Counted from the first letter of the stretch, positions 28,073-38,239 are shown. The stretch is 64,000 nucleotides of DNA from Bacteroidota bacterium (GCA_020161435.1 JAIUNV010000002.1:744001-808000), one strand, 5' to 3'. Notes: generated by a model not told the origin, from the letters alone. Translations and numbers: made by a program.

Positions 28073-29101
28073 ATGCAAAAACACCCTCATGTAGCAGTAG
28101 CACTGCTCAACTACAATGGCCGTAATCATTTGGAAAAATACCTGCCAACTGTACTCAGCCTCACCTACCCCAACCTGAGCGTATGGGTTATTGACAATGC
28201 ATCAACCGACGACTCTGTATCATTTTTACAACAGCAATACCCGCAAGTACAACTGGTAGTAAATCCACTCAATGGCGGCTTCGCCCAAGGATACAACATG
28301 GGCTTACGCCATATTGAATCGCCTTATATTTTTCTGCTGAATACAGATGTGGCTGTAACGCCCAACGTACTGCAGCCATTGGTAGATAGCATGGAAAAAA
28401 ATGCCGGCATGGCAGCTATACAACCTCGCATTTGTGCAGATACCCACCGGCACTATTTTGAATACGCCGGTGCTGCCGGCGGTTACATGGATATGCTCGG
28501 ATATCCCTTTTGCCGAGGCCGTTTGTTTGAATCGGTGGAAAAGGATGAAGGCCAGTACAATGATGAACAACTCGTGTTTTGGGCATCGGGGGCAGCCATG
28601 CTCATGCGCAAAAAACTCTTTGATGATGCAGGCGGTTTCTACCCTTATTTTTTCATGCACAATGAAGAAATAGACTGGTGCTGGCGCATGCTGAACAAAG
28701 GGTATAAGATAGGCTATAACGGACACGAAGTTGTGTACCACCTTGGTGGTGGCAGTTTAGCAAAAGAAAATCCTCGCAAAACCTGGTTTAACTTTCGGAA
28801 CAACCTGATCATGATTAGCCGCAACATGCCGCTTGGCTGGCTGTTTTTGCTACTACCGCTGAGGTTTGGCTTAGATATAGTTGCGGCACTGCAAATGCTG
28901 CTGGCAGGCAACAACAGCAATGCTTTGGCCGTAATGAAAGCATGGGTTGCCTACGTAAACTGGTTGGTAAAACCCGGTAATCATAAATGGCCGGGAAACA
29001 GAAAATCTTTTGCAGGACCTGGGCGCTACAGTGGTAGTGTGGTTTGGCAGCATTTTGTAAAAAAGCATCAACGAGCAGCTGATTTTTACAATGGTTACTG
29101 A
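28073..29101 (+). CDS. glycosyltransferase family 2, rhamnosyltransferase-like
   Basis: 342 residues from ATG 28073. GT-A fold: HVAVALLNYNGRNHLEKYLP, then VWVIDNASTDDSV for nucleotide-sugar binding, the DxD-like site in LLNTDVAV, FWASGAAMLMRKKLF and the catalytic-base region NEEIDWCWRM. This set is typical of dTDP-rhamnose transferases of the RfbF type, but the sugar is not certain. A hydrophobic stretch near residue 260 (LGWLFLLLPLRFGLDIV) may tether it to the inner membrane. Likely co-transcribed with ribE. Confidence 0.88.
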   Translation: MQKHPHVAVALLNYNGRNHLEKYLPTVLSLTYPNLSVWVIDNASTDDSVSFLQQQYPQVQLVVNPLNGGFAQGYNMGLRHIESPYIFLLNTDVAVTPNVLQPLVDSMEKNAGMAAIQPRICADTHRHYFEYAGAAGGYMDMLGYPFCRGRLFESVEKDEGQYNDEQLVFWASGAAMLMRKKLFDDAGGFYPYFFMHNEEIDWCWRMLNKGYKIGYNGHEVVYHLGGGSLAKENPRKTWFNFRNNLIMISRNMPLGWLFLLLPLRFGLDIVAALQMLLAGNNSNALAVMKAWVAYVNWLVKPGNHKWPGNRKSFAGPGRYSGSVVWQHFVKKHQRAADFYNGY

Positions 29102-29108
29102 TGCAATT

Positions 29109-30146
29109 TTATTTGTCAGCCAATGCTTTTTTAGCGTCCCACATGGGTGCCGACATCACCGTTCGAAACCCCGTAGTGCTGGCGGTAAAATCCGGAGGTA
29201 GCGATGCCCTTGCCGATGGCCTTGCTGCCAAATACTTCGGCCCTGCACAGGTGTAATCTCCTCCTTTTACTACCCGCTCAGGTTGCAGCCCTGCAGACGG
29301 CTCTGCTGGCCCCAATGGATTATTTAGTGCCAGTACATCGTAATTGATTTTATAATAATTGGCGCTGTACCAATCGGCACACCACTCTTGTACATTGCCC
29401 GCCATATCGTATAATTTCCAAGGGTTGGGCAAATACTGTTTTACACGCTTCACTCCGTTGGGTGTTGTGCTATTTAGCACTGCCTGTAAACTATCAGCTA
29501 TACTGTTGGAAGCACGAACCCAAGGCAAATCATTGATATTTCTGCCGGCTATTGCTGCAAATTCCCACTCAGCTTCTGTGGGTAGCCGTGTACCTTGCCA
29601 GGCACAATATGCAATGGCATCGTTCCATGATATATGCCGCACTGGTTCCAGAGGATCTGATGCACTTCCCGGCCCAAGCGGTTGGCGCCAGTTGGCTCCG
29701 GTTATCCATTTCCATTCAACATTTCCAGTTTTTATTTGCGCTACAAAAGATCCTGGTTGGCGAATGCTGTCGATAAAGGGCAGCCCCTTGGGCCAACTTT
29801 TTTTTAAATCACTCGCCAAGCGAACCTGCTCTGCCTCTGTGCGGTAGTTGGTTGCCCGCACAAAACTGTCGAAGGCAGCTACCGTTACTTCATGAGCATC
29901 CATCCAAAACCCCTCAACTTTTACCAGATGCGCAGGCTTTTCGTCGGGTGCTGCATAGCGTTCATCACTGCCCATTGTAAATAATCCACCCTCAATCCAT
30001 ACCATACCGGCGGGCCTGTTTTGCGGGCTCACTTCCAGCACGGGTGCAGGTTTCACCTCCTGTCCGTCGGGCAGTATACTGGGCATCAGTACTAATGCTG
30101 CCAGTACAGCTATCAACACTGAAAATGCAATAACAATTCGCTTCAT
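29109..30146 (-). CDS. SUMF1/formylglycine-generating-enzyme-like protein, membrane-anchored
   Basis: 345 residues from ATG 30146; one N-terminal membrane segment (residues 3-22), the rest outside the cytoplasm. The FGE-sulfatase fold runs from 45 to 335: GMVWIEGGLFTMGSDE, PVRHISWNDAIAYCAWQGTRLPTEAEWEFAA, YDMAGNVQEWCADWY, VVKGGDYTCAGPKYLAARPSARA, TGFRTV. True FGEs oxidise a sulfatase Cys to formylglycine with two active-site cysteines spaced C-x4-C. Here the first is kept (C300) but the second position is Y305. With no sulfatase nearby, it more likely belongs to the non-enzymatic or gliding-motility (GldK/GldJ)-like part of the family. It lies downstream of ftsY on the same strand. Confidence 0.85.
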   Translation of the reverse strand: MKRIVIAFSVLIAVLAALVLMPSILPDGQEVKPAPVLEVSPQNRPAGMVWIEGGLFTMGSDERYAAPDEKPAHLVKVEGFWMDAHEVTVAAFDSFVRATNYRTEAEQVRLASDLKKSWPKGLPFIDSIRQPGSFVAQIKTGNVEWKWITGANWRQPLGPGSASDPLEPVRHISWNDAIAYCAWQGTRLPTEAEWEFAAIAGRNINDLPWVRASNSIADSLQAVLNSTTPNGVKRVKQYLPNPWKLYDMAGNVQEWCADWYSANYYKINYDVLALNNPLGPAEPSAGLQPERVVKGGDYTCAGPKYLAARPSARASLPPDFTASTTGFRTVMSAPMWDAKKALADK

Positions 30147-30218
30147 CCGGAAAACAATAAAGGGATACCCGTGCAATTTAGGCATCCCTTCAATGTGTAC
30201 ACATTAATTTATCGCCGG

Positions 30219-31178
30219 CTATTGTATGGCAAACAAACTATGTACGAATTCTTTTTTATCAAACACCAGGAGGTCTTCCATTCTTTCGCCAACGCCAATG
30301 TACCGCACCGGAATGTTCATTTGATGGCTGATGGCCAGCACCACACCACCTTTGGCTGTGCCGTCAAGTTTGGTAATGGCAAGACTGGTTACCTCGGTAG
30401 CAGCCGTAAATTGACGGGCTTGTTCCAGCGCATTTTGACCCGTACTACCGTCGAGCACCAACAGCACTTCATGCGGCGCTTCGGGCAGTTGTTTTTTGAT
30501 AACCCGACGGATTTTACTGAGTTCTTCCATCAGGTGCAGCTTGTTGTGCAGGCGGCCAGCAGTGTCAATGATGATTACATCTGCACCACGGGCCATGCCG
30601 CTTTGTACGGTATCAAATGCTACAGAAGCAGGATCACTACCCATGGCTTGTTTTACAATGGGTACACCTACTCTTTCGCTCCAAATGGTCAGCTGGTCTA
30701 CCGCTGCAGCCCTAAAAGTATCGGCAGCACCCAGTACCACCGATTTGCCCGCCAGCTTAAATTGGTGGGCCAGCTTACCAATACTGGTTGTTTTACCCAC
30801 GCCATTTACTCCTACCACCAGTATTACGTAAGGTTTGGGCATGCCTTGCAAGTCGAAGCCTGAAGCCAGCCCAGTCGGGGCATCTACCAAAATGCCAGCC
30901 ATCTCTTCCTGCATGATGCGGTTGAGATCGGCGGTGCCGAGGTATTTATCTTTTTTTACCCGTTCGCTGATGCGATCGATGAGTGCCACGGTTGTTTCAA
31001 TACCAACATCGGCACCTACCAGGGCTTCTTCCAGGTTGTCGAGCACTTCATCGTCGATAGTGCTTTTACCGGCTACTGCCTTGGTAATTTTTGCAAAAAA
31101 ACTTTCCTTGGTTTTTTCCAGTCCCTGATCGAGGGTTTGCTTTTCTTTTTTGCCAAAAAGTTTATCGAAAAAGCCCAT
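30219..31178 (-). CDS. ftsY: signal recognition particle receptor FtsY
   Basis: 319 residues. FtsY docks SRP-ribosome complexes at the inner membrane. N domain about 20-100, G domain 115-319: GVNGVGKTTSIGKLA (P loop, 123-137), DTFRAAAVDQL, DTAGRLHNK, TKLDGTAKGG and YIGVGERMEDL. It has only a short basic N-terminus and not the long acidic domain of E. coli. Last gene of the rpmB-rpmG-DUF4295-ftsY group. Confidence 0.96.
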   Translation of the reverse strand: MGFFDKLFGKKEKQTLDQGLEKTKESFFAKITKAVAGKSTIDDEVLDNLEEALVGADVGIETTVALIDRISERVKKDKYLGTADLNRIMQEEMAGILVDAPTGLASGFDLQGMPKPYVILVVGVNGVGKTTSIGKLAHQFKLAGKSVVLGAADTFRAAAVDQLTIWSERVGVPIVKQAMGSDPASVAFDTVQSGMARGADVIIIDTAGRLHNKLHLMEELSKIRRVIKKQLPEAPHEVLLVLDGSTGQNALEQARQFTAATEVTSLAITKLDGTAKGGVVLAISHQMNIPVRYIGVGERMEDLLVFDKKEFVHSLFAIQ

Positions 31179-31308
31179 AATGCATTGAATTCCTGATGTA
31201 GAAAAAAGAATGATTTGGAAACGGGAATGATAGTACTCCGTTGTAGAAAATAAAAAAAGCCATCAAACCAATAGGAATGACAGCTCTGGTATTTTCATCC
31301 TGCGAAAA

Positions 31309-31482
31309 TTACTTTTCAGCGAGGAAATCTTTCACTTTGTCTTTGTGAACGATCACTTCTTTGAAAGTATAAGCACCAGTCTTAGGGCTGCGTACAGCCT
31401 TAATTACTTTGGTCCAGTTTTTGGCTTCGGCTGCCGCCTTAGCATCTTTTACTTTCGAGTTTTTTGAAGCTACTTTTGCCAT
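31309..31482 (-). CDS. DUF4295 small protein
   Basis: 57 residues, MAKVASKNSKVKDAKAAA at the start and VIVHKDKVKDFLAEK at the end, very basic. DUF4295 proteins are found in Bacteroidota between rpmG and ftsY and are thought to be ribosome-associated from their location and charge. The function is unproven. Spaced 53 bp from rpmG and 130 bp from ftsY on the same strand. Confidence 0.9.
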   Translation of the reverse strand: MAKVASKNSKVKDAKAAAEAKNWTKVIKAVRSPKTGAYTFKEVIVHKDKVKDFLAEK

Positions 31483-31535
31483 ATGAAATGAGTTGACAGG
31501 TTAACGGTTGACAGTTAGACAGGTAACGGAGCGGA

Positions 31536-31724
31536 TTACTTGATTTCTTTGTGTACAGTCACCTTTTTCAGGATGGGGTTGTACTTCTTCAGTTCCAAAC
31601 GCTCAGGAGTATTCTTTTTATTCTTTACAGAAATGTAACGGCTTGTACCAGCAACACCGCTATGCTTGTGCTCGGTGCACTCCAGAATAACCTGAACCCG
31701 GTTGCCTTTGCTTTTCTTTGCCAT
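31536..31724 (-). CDS. rpmG: 50S ribosomal protein L33
   Basis: 62 residues. [23 protein letters not shown], then [25 protein letters not shown]. It holds only one cysteine, so it is the zinc-free (C-minus) form; a zinc-binding paralogue is not in the window. Confidence 0.95.
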   Translation of the reverse strand: MAKKSKGNRVQVILECTEHKHSGVAGTSRYISVKNKKNTPERLELKKYNPILKKVTVHKEIK

Positions 31725-31761
31725 GATATATAGATATTTCGAGTGTTAAAAAAGGATTGTA

Positions 31762-31998
31762 TTAGATAGCTACGCCACTTTCACGAAGCTCTTTTACCAC
31801 TGCAAAAAGTCCTTTCTTGTTGATGGTACGAATTGCATCAGCTGAAACCTTCAGGGTAATCCACTTATCTTCTTCGGCCAGGAAAAAACGCTTTTTTTGC
31901 AAATTCGGATTGAATCGGCGTTTAGTCTTAATGTTAGAGTGACTAACATGATGACCAGTCATTGGTTTCTTACCTGTTACCTGACATACTCTTGCCAT
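31762..31998 (-). CDS. rpmB: 50S ribosomal protein L28
   Basis: 78 residues from ATG 31998. [22 protein letters not shown] and [15 protein letters not shown] are diagnostic. The 17 in-frame codons upstream overlap the promoter and are not coding. First gene of its group. Confidence 0.96.
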   Translation of the reverse strand: MARVCQVTGKKPMTGHHVSHSNIKTKRRFNPNLQKKRFFLAEEDKWITLKVSADAIRTINKKGLFAVVKELRESGVAI

Positions 31999-32019
31999 GA
32001 TCTTGTTTTTTTCGGACGG

Positions 32020-32049
32020 CAAAGGTGCAGCATCTGTATCAAACAACAA
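32020..32049 (-). promoter_or_regulatory. probable promoter of rpmB
   Basis: On the minus strand TTG (32049-32047), a 19-bp spacer, then CACCTTTG (32027-32020), one base off TAnnTTTG. Spacing is ideal; the ATG is 21 nt downstream. Confidence 0.45.
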
Positions 32050-32346
32050 AATGAAATTTGAACAATTACCGCAATTTCTACCCTCTTTTTTTCTAAAAGG
32101 TGCAAGTTCACTCTTTTGCGATGCAATTCAGCAATCTTTTTTGCGCCATAACCAGGGTTTGCCAAAAAAAACGTTACTTGCCATCCTGTTCATAATGGCC
32201 AACCATCCCAACATATCATTTTTAGGTACCAACCTCGACTTTTTGGACCACCCCATGGCCCGGGCCTGATTTTTTCCGCATGCTACTTTTTTTCATCCCT
32301 GTTATCGGCTTCACCGGTAGCAGCATTGTTTTATTCATTTATTATT
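32050..32346. other. intergenic region between rpmB and rocD
   Basis: About 300 bp upstream of both divergent genes. A 90-codon open frame on the plus strand here (31997-32269) has no recognisable sequence and overlaps the rpmB promoter, so I regard it as non-coding. No repeat or clear rocD promoter seen. Confidence 0.4.
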
Positions 32347-33591
32347 ATGGCACATACTTCAACAGCTGCCCTTTCGGCTCGGTCGGCATATTTTATTGAT
32401 TTGGAACTAGAGCACGGAGCTCACAATTATCACCCCTTGCCAGTTGTACTGGAAAAAGGCAGCGGCGTGTTTGTGTGGGACGTAGACGGCAAACGCTATT
32501 ACGATTTTTTAAGCGGCTATTCCGCTGTCAATCAAGGCCACTGCCACCCCCGCATTATTCAGCGCCTTACCGAGCAGGCCCAACAGCTTACCCTCACCAG
32601 CCGGGCTTTTCACAGCAACCTGCTGGGTGAATATGAAAAATTCATCACCACTTATTTCGGATACGACAAGGTATTGCCCATGAACACCGGCGTAGAGGGT
32701 GGTGAAACCGCCATTAAGCTGGCCCGGCGCTGGGGGTATGTAAAAAAAGGCATCCCCGAAAATGAGGCGAAAATTGTATTTGCCAAGGGCAATTTTTGGG
32801 GCCGTACCCTTGCCGCCATCAGTAGCAGCACCGACCCCAGCAGTTACCACAACTTTGGTCCGTTTATGCCTGGCTTCGATTTGGTGAATTACAACGACCT
32901 CTCCGATTTGGAACGTGCCCTGCAAGACCCCAACGTGGCGGCATTTATGGTAGAACCCATACAAGGAGAAGCCGGCGTGGTGGTGCCACACGATGGCTAC
33001 CTGAAAGGCGTAAGGGCTTTGTGCGACCAGTACAATGTATTGTTCATCGCCGATGAAATACAAACTGGTCTTTGCCGTACCGGCAAAATGCTGGCCTGCG
33101 ACCATGAGGACGTTCGCCCCGACATTCTCATTTTGGGTAAAGCTCTCAGCGGCGGCACCATGCCTGTGAGTGCTGTGCTTTGCGACGACTTCATTATGAT
33201 GAACATACAACCCGGTGAGCATGGCAGCACTTATGGCGGCAATCCGCTGGCCTGCGCTGTAGCTATGGAGGCCCTGCAGGTACTGAAAGATGAACAAATG
33301 GCGGACAACGCTGAACGACTCGGTGCTTTATTGCGCAGCGAACTGGAAGCCTTGCAATCGCCCTACATAGCAGAAGTGCGGGGCAAGGGCTTGCTCAATG
33401 CCATCGTTATCAAACACAGCAACCCCGAAGCCGCCTGGGATTTTTGCCTGACGCTGAAAGAAAACGGCTTGCTGGCCAAGCCCACCCATGGCGATAAAAT
33501 TCGCTTTGCTCCTCCCCTGTGCATCAACGAAGCGCAAATCAGGGAATGTGTTCAGATTATTCATCAATCTTTGTCATCATTAGCTGAATAA
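32347..33591 (+). CDS. rocD: ornithine aminotransferase
   Basis: 414 residues from ATG 32347. Transfers the delta-amino group of ornithine to 2-oxoglutarate, giving glutamate semialdehyde, linking arginine and proline metabolism. Class III PLP aminotransferase: [22 protein letters not shown] at the start, [27 protein letters not shown], and the PLP lysine K265 in ILGKALSGG, then STYGGNPLA. Length and motifs match rocD better than acetylornithine aminotransferase. A GNAT gene follows 8 bp later. Confidence 0.93.
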   Translation: MAHTSTAALSARSAYFIDLELEHGAHNYHPLPVVLEKGSGVFVWDVDGKRYYDFLSGYSAVNQGHCHPRIIQRLTEQAQQLTLTSRAFHSNLLGEYEKFITTYFGYDKVLPMNTGVEGGETAIKLARRWGYVKKGIPENEAKIVFAKGNFWGRTLAAISSSTDPSSYHNFGPFMPGFDLVNYNDLSDLERALQDPNVAAFMVEPIQGEAGVVVPHDGYLKGVRALCDQYNVLFIADEIQTGLCRTGKMLACDHEDVRPDILILGKALSGGTMPVSAVLCDDFIMMNIQPGEHGSTYGGNPLACAVAMEALQVLKDEQMADNAERLGALLRSELEALQSPYIAEVRGKGLLNAIVIKHSNPEAAWDFCLTLKENGLLAKPTHGDKIRFAPPLCINEAQIRECVQIIHQSLSSLAE

Positions 33592-33599
33592 TTCGATAC

Positions 33600-34133
33600 A
33601 TGGATTTTACCCAATGCTGGATGCGACCGGCCACTGCTGCAGATCTTGCAGCCGTGGCCGGCTTTGCCGAAATGACTTTCAGAGATACTTATGCGGCCCA
33701 TAATACTCCCGAGGATATGGAGCTGTATTGCAGCCAGGCCTATGCTCCGGAAGTGCTGGCAGCTGAAATGCATCAGGATGATGTGCTGTACCTGCTGGCG
33801 CTGGTAAACGACCACATTGTTGGCCTGCTGAAATTGCAATGGAGCCAGCCGCCCATGCCCATGCCGTTCGATAATCCGCTGCAGATTTCCCGCATTTACG
33901 TACACCCCGAAGCCAAGGGGCAAGGCATTGGTCGCATACTGATGGCTGCTGCCAAAGCACATGCCGCCGAGCATGGCCACGACTATCTGTGGCTGGGTGT
34001 GTGGCAGCAAAACGAAGCGGCCATTGCCTTTTACAAGAAAATGGGATTTGCCATCATTGGCACCGATACGTTCGTTTTAGGTAAAGATCCACAACTCGAC
34101 TGGCTGATGGGCTTGCCCATGCCGAAGCATTAA
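33600..34133 (+). CDS. GNAT-family N-acetyltransferase
   Basis: 177 residues. Acetyl-CoA-binding motif A is clear: [23 protein letters not shown] (Q-x-x-G-x-G/A pattern), followed by [20 protein letters not shown], the common C-terminal motif. Substrate unknown. It starts 8 bp after rocD and is probably co-transcribed. Its stop overlaps the stop of the convergent photolyase gene by 4 bp. Confidence 0.9.
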   Translation: MDFTQCWMRPATAADLAAVAGFAEMTFRDTYAAHNTPEDMELYCSQAYAPEVLAAEMHQDDVLYLLALVNDHIVGLLKLQWSQPPMPMPFDNPLQISRIYVHPEAKGQGIGRILMAAAKAHAAEHGHDYLWLGVWQQNEAAIAFYKKMGFAIIGTDTFVLGKDPQLDWLMGLPMPKH

Positions 34134-35614
34134 GCTCCCATAGCGTCTTCTTCGGTGCGGCGGCTGGTAAGTGTACCGAGTATGTTCTGATTGGCCTGCC
34201 GAACAGTGCTGGATTTTTTCAATTGCCACAATTGCTCCCGGGCAAAACGGGCTGCCGCATCTACCTCTAAAATAGGAGCCGGATAAGAACTGCCTAAAGC
34301 CACGCCAAATTCCCGTTGCTCAAACACATTCAGCAGCCAAGGCTGATGAATGAATGGCGCCGGCACCTTGGCCAACTCAGGTACCCACTGCCTTATGAAC
34401 AAGCCTTCAGCATCATGATCGAGGCCCTGTTTAATAGGATTGTAAATGCGGATAGTATTGATGCCGGTAACACCTGCCTGCATCTGAAACTGCGGGAAAT
34501 GAATACCAGGTTCGTAATCCAGAAACTGCCGGGCCAGCCAATGCACACCCGCCTGCCAGGGCTGCCAGCCATGGTGCGTAAAAAAGCTCACCAGCATGGC
34601 CCGCATCCTGAAGTTAAGATAACCAGTTGCGGTTACACAGCGCATACAGGCATCAACCATGGGCACACCCGTTTGACCTTGCTGCCAGGCTGCTACAAAT
34701 TCGTCATTTACTGTTTGCCGAACGGTTTTGAATCCATAGTTGGTATTGGCAAACTCCAGCCCGGAGCGGGTTTCCAGCTTTTGCACAAAATGGCTATGCC
34801 ACAGCAACCGCTGGCTGAAAAAACGCAATGGTCTTTTCATAGATGGCTCAGCAGCAATGCGCAGTTGCGTGGCCTGCCACACTTGCCGGATGGATACATT
34901 GCCATAGGCCAAGTATGGCGACAACCGACTGCAAGAAGTGCGGGAAAGCAAGGGTTTGGAAATATGCTTTTGATACAACAACCCTCTTTCTTGTAAAAAG
35001 CCATTCAAGTATAGCCAACCAAGCGCCGAGCCACCGGGTTGCCGCTGTATTTGCAAACTTGAGAAAGCAGGAAAAAGTTCATCAAAAGAACGAAGGATGG
35101 GTCCACCCGATGGCAGGTTTGCCCAAACCGCTCTTTCAAATTGCGGCTGACAAATGGGCGCCTCCATGTATTCCATCCATTGCAGATTCCATTGATGGCG
35201 GCGGCGCAAACCCCGCTGTACGCCACGGTCGGCCGTTTCATACCAAAGGATGTTGTTGGATTGGCACCATTTGGCCACCCATTTATCCCGCTGAAATGTA
35301 AGGTCGTTACCTGTTTCCTGATGGCTGTACAAGCCTTTGACGTTATAGTGCTGTAGCAACCATTGAAATGCATTAGACGCAGATGTGTGAAGCTTCAACA
35401 TTGGCACAGCAGGTTGAGCTTGCTGCATAGCTTGCAACGATTGCCACACAAACCACCAATGCCGCACATCGCTATCGGGCGCCTGTAGCAAAGCAGGCTC
35501 AAATACATACAGCGGCAGTACCGGCAAGCCTGTACCAATGGCCGCCTGCAAGGGAGCATGATCTTGCCACCGCAAGTCTCTTTTCAGCCATACAACTACC
35601 ACCGCCTGTCGCAT
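34130..35614 (-). CDS. cryptochrome/photolyase family protein
   Basis: 494 residues from ATG 35614 ([19 protein letters not shown]); an ATG at 35662 would add 16 residues. N-terminal Rossmann domain for an antenna cofactor about 1-130, C-terminal helical FAD-binding domain about 200-450. FAD-site phrases: [67 protein letters not shown]. The [10 protein letters not shown] and [11 protein letters not shown] phrases set it apart from the classical E. coli-type CPD photolyase, so it may repair a different lesion or act as a photoreceptor. Confidence 0.87.
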   Translation of the reverse strand: MRQAVVVVWLKRDLRWQDHAPLQAAIGTGLPVLPLYVFEPALLQAPDSDVRHWWFVWQSLQAMQQAQPAVPMLKLHTSASNAFQWLLQHYNVKGLYSHQETGNDLTFQRDKWVAKWCQSNNILWYETADRGVQRGLRRRHQWNLQWMEYMEAPICQPQFERAVWANLPSGGPILRSFDELFPAFSSLQIQRQPGGSALGWLYLNGFLQERGLLYQKHISKPLLSRTSCSRLSPYLAYGNVSIRQVWQATQLRIAAEPSMKRPLRFFSQRLLWHSHFVQKLETRSGLEFANTNYGFKTVRQTVNDEFVAAWQQGQTGVPMVDACMRCVTATGYLNFRMRAMLVSFFTHHGWQPWQAGVHWLARQFLDYEPGIHFPQFQMQAGVTGINTIRIYNPIKQGLDHDAEGLFIRQWVPELAKVPAPFIHQPWLLNVFEQREFGVALGSSYPAPILEVDAAARFAREQLWQLKKSSTVRQANQNILGTLTSRRTEEDAMGA

Positions 35615-35682
35615 GATGCCATCAACAATGTGTGGCACCAATGGTTCGGAAACACCGGGCATAAAATGACCGCAGAAACTTC

Positions 35683-36663
35683 ATGCAAGCCAATGGCAGA
35701 ATGCCGCATCTTTGCCATCCAGTGATACAATACTTCAAAAATCAGGACCAACGCACCATTGAAATTCATGCCCCCGAGCCGGGTGCATGGGTAAATGTGC
35801 TACCGCCACTCAAACAGGAAGAATTCCAGCAACTGTCGGACAATCTGGAAATACCTCTCGACTTTTTGAGCGACTCCCTCGATATCGACGAAAGAAGCCG
35901 CTACGAAATAGACGACAACGTACGGTTGATTGTGATTAAAACCCCTGCGGAAAACAACTCGTTCAACGACAGCGATGCGTTTTACATCACCATTCCTATT
36001 TGTATTATTTTGACCCACAACCAAATTGTAACGGTCAACAGCTTTGAGAATGCAGCTATCAAAAAATTCTTCAACACCTTTCAAAACCGCAAGCCTGATA
36101 ACAGGAAATTGATGGTGCTGAAAGTGTTTGAAAAAGTGGTGGTGAACTTCATGGATTTTCTGAAAGAAATCAACCACCGCCGTAATTTGCTGGAGCAAAA
36201 ACTGTACGATAGCAACAGCAACGAAGACCTGCTGGAACTGGTGCGCATTCAAAAAAGTCTGGTGTATTTTGTAACAGCTTTGCGTAGCAACGAACTACTG
36301 ATGATGAAACTGGAACGAACCAATTTCTTAAGCTTAAACGAAGAAGAACGAGACATTTTAAATGACCTGATTGTAGACAACAGTCAAGCCCTTGAAATGG
36401 CCAATATTTACACCAACATTTTGAGCAGTACGCTGGATGCTTTCGCCAGCATCATCAGCAATAACCAAAACGTGGTATTGAAGCGACTGACCTACGTAAC
36501 CATTGCCCTGCAAATACCGGTATTAGTAGCCAGCATTTATGGTATGAACGTGCCGTTACCAGGCCAGGAGTCGCATTACGCATTTTACATACCTGTTTTA
36601 TTATCAGTAAGCCTTGGCTTGTGGCTGGCTTGGTATTTTGTACGTAAAAAAACTTCCCGATGA
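35683..36663 (+). CDS. corA: CorA-family magnesium/cobalt transporter
   Basis: 326 residues. A large cytosolic N-terminal domain (about 1-260) and two membrane helices at the C-terminus. TM1 ends in the signature YGMNVPLPG (GMN is the selectivity filter); TM2 is VLLSVSLGLWLAWYF, ending in basic VRKKTSR. CorA pentamers carry Mg2+ inward. ATG at 35683 used; ATG 35701 or a GTG before IQYFKN are alternatives. Its stop overlaps the nudix start (ATGA). Confidence 0.92.
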   Translation: MQANGRMPHLCHPVIQYFKNQDQRTIEIHAPEPGAWVNVLPPLKQEEFQQLSDNLEIPLDFLSDSLDIDERSRYEIDDNVRLIVIKTPAENNSFNDSDAFYITIPICIILTHNQIVTVNSFENAAIKKFFNTFQNRKPDNRKLMVLKVFEKVVVNFMDFLKEINHRRNLLEQKLYDSNSNEDLLELVRIQKSLVYFVTALRSNELLMMKLERTNFLSLNEEERDILNDLIVDNSQALEMANIYTNILSSTLDAFASIISNNQNVVLKRLTYVTIALQIPVLVASIYGMNVPLPGQESHYAFYIPVLLSVSLGLWLAWYFVRKKTSR

Positions 36664-37124
36664 GTGATTTCAGCATTCGTGTGTATGGCATTTTGATGGA
36701 CCATAACAAACGGGTACTGGTAAGTGATGAATACATCCGTGGTATGCTCATTACCAAATTTCCCGGTGGCGGGTTGGAGTTTGGCGAAGGCACCCGAGAC
36801 TGCCTGGCCCGTGAGTTTATGGAAGAGCTCAACCTGAAAGTGGAAGTGGGTAAACACCTTTACACAACCGATTTTTTTCAGATCAGTGCGTTCAATAATA
36901 AGTTTCAAATCATCAGCATTTACTACGAAGCATTTGCCTTAGCACCCATTACGGCTCCTCTGCGGGAAAAGCCATTTGATTTTGACGAACAGCAAATGGC
37001 CATTTACCAAAAGACCGGCGAAATTGAAACAGCCCGCTTTGTGCAATGGAATGAATTCAGCAGCGAACAACTCACCCTTCCCATCGATAAGATTGTGGCC
37101 GATATGGTGAAGCAGCAGTATTGA
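36660..37124 (+). CDS. NUDIX hydrolase
   Basis: 154 residues. Nudix box intact: G-GLEFG-E-GTRDCLA-RE-FM-EE-L near residues 36-57, which binds Mg2+ and cleaves a nucleoside diphosphate linked to another group. N-terminus FSIRVYGILMDHNKRVLV is typical. Substrate unknown. It overlaps corA by 4 bp, so translation is coupled. Confidence 0.92.
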   Translation: MSDFSIRVYGILMDHNKRVLVSDEYIRGMLITKFPGGGLEFGEGTRDCLAREFMEELNLKVEVGKHLYTTDFFQISAFNNKFQIISIYYEAFALAPITAPLREKPFDFDEQQMAIYQKTGEIETARFVQWNEFSSEQLTLPIDKIVADMVKQQY

Positions 37125-37203
37125 GCGGGTTGCGAAAAAGGTAATTCTCCCCGAGCTTCGGCTGGTTTAACAAAGCCCCAATCTTCATTGATTGGGTAGC
37201 CAT

Positions 37204-37211
37204 TACTTTTG
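37204..37211 (+). promoter_or_regulatory. candidate -7 element upstream of the serine acetyltransferase gene
   Basis: TACTTTTG, an exact TAnnTTTG match 33 nt before the ATG. No TTG at the right spacing (nearest gives 13 bp). Confidence 0.4.
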
Positions 37212-37244
37212 TTACCGCATGTATATGCATGCACATTTACCAAC

Positions 37245-38063
37245 ATGTCTACTTCATTTGCGCAGCAGTTGTTTCAAAAGCAAGCCGGTGTAGAGCCCGT
37301 TCCGTCCAATCATCGCATTGCCCAATGGGCCATGTCGCTGCTCTGTATTTTGTTTCCGGAAAAAGCCGAGTACCGCTACGAAACGCCTGATGCGATTGAC
37401 CATCAACTGGCTGCATTGCAAGATGAATTGGTGAGCATTCTGAACGCCACCAAGGCCTGCCACAGCTGCAACAATCAGGAAATCGCCGAAGCCTTTTTTA
37501 CACAACTCCCCGAAGTATATGCGTTGCTCAATACCGACATTAACGCCATTGTAGCCGGCGACCCCGCAGCCACCAACAGCTTTGAAGTAGTACGTGCTTA
37601 CCCTGGTTTTCAGGCTATTAGTTTGTATCGTTTGGCGCATGCTTTGTATTCACTAAATGTGCCCCTCATTCCCCGCATTTTGACCGAGCAGGCACATGCA
37701 CAAACAGGTATCGACATTCACCCCGGGGCCAGTATCGGCCATCATTTTTTTATAGACCACGGCACAGGCATTGTGATTGGTGAAACTACGAACATTGGCA
37801 ATCATGTAAAGCTGTACCAAGGTGTAACGCTCGGAGCTTTAAGCGTAGACAAAAGCATGGCCAACAGTAAACGCCACCCAACAGTGGAAGACTATGCCGT
37901 GATATACTCCGGCGCTACCATCTTAGGTGGCGAAACCGTAATAGGACACCACAGCATTATTGGCGGTAACGTATGGCTCACCAAAAGTGTATCTCCATAC
38001 AGTACCGTGTACCATAAGCCTGAGATAACGGTGGTAACAAATACGCATGAAGTGACGAGTTGA
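37245..38063 (+). CDS. cysE: serine O-acetyltransferase
   Basis: 272 residues from ATG 37245. Makes O-acetylserine from serine and acetyl-CoA, the first step of cysteine synthesis. The helical N-terminal domain (about 1-125) has the family phrase AYPGFQAISLYRLAHALY. The left-handed beta-helix (130-250) has hexapeptide repeats and GIDIHPGASIGHHFFIDHGTG, with the catalytic His of DHG, then GVTLGA and IGGNVWLTKSV. The long N-terminus is usual for the plant-like/EpsC group of Bacteroidota. Confidence 0.95.
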   Translation: MSTSFAQQLFQKQAGVEPVPSNHRIAQWAMSLLCILFPEKAEYRYETPDAIDHQLAALQDELVSILNATKACHSCNNQEIAEAFFTQLPEVYALLNTDINAIVAGDPAATNSFEVVRAYPGFQAISLYRLAHALYSLNVPLIPRILTEQAHAQTGIDIHPGASIGHHFFIDHGTGIVIGETTNIGNHVKLYQGVTLGALSVDKSMANSKRHPTVEDYAVIYSGATILGGETVIGHHSIIGGNVWLTKSVSPYSTVYHKPEITVVTNTHEVTS

Positions 38064-38207
38064 TCTGCCCATCTATTCTGCCCCACATGTTTAATTTGCA
38101 AGTTATTGCTGCAACCGCCTTTGTTAAATCAGACATTTATCAATTGAACTTGCAAACTTGTGAACATGTGAACTTTCCAACTTACCAACCCTAAACCAGC
38201 AAACCTT

Positions 38208-38215
38208 TATCTTCG
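38208..38215 (+). promoter_or_regulatory. candidate -7 element of purQ
   Basis: TATCTTCG (one base off TAnnTTTG) followed by CGGCC, 24 nt before the purQ ATG. No well-spaced TTG. Confidence 0.35.
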
Positions 38216-38239
38216 CGGCCTCAATCAAAATCACAATCC

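Noticed and set aside
31997..32269. 90-codon plus-strand frame between rpmB and rocD
   Set aside because: Overlaps the rpmB promoter, no homology-like features; regarded as non-coding.
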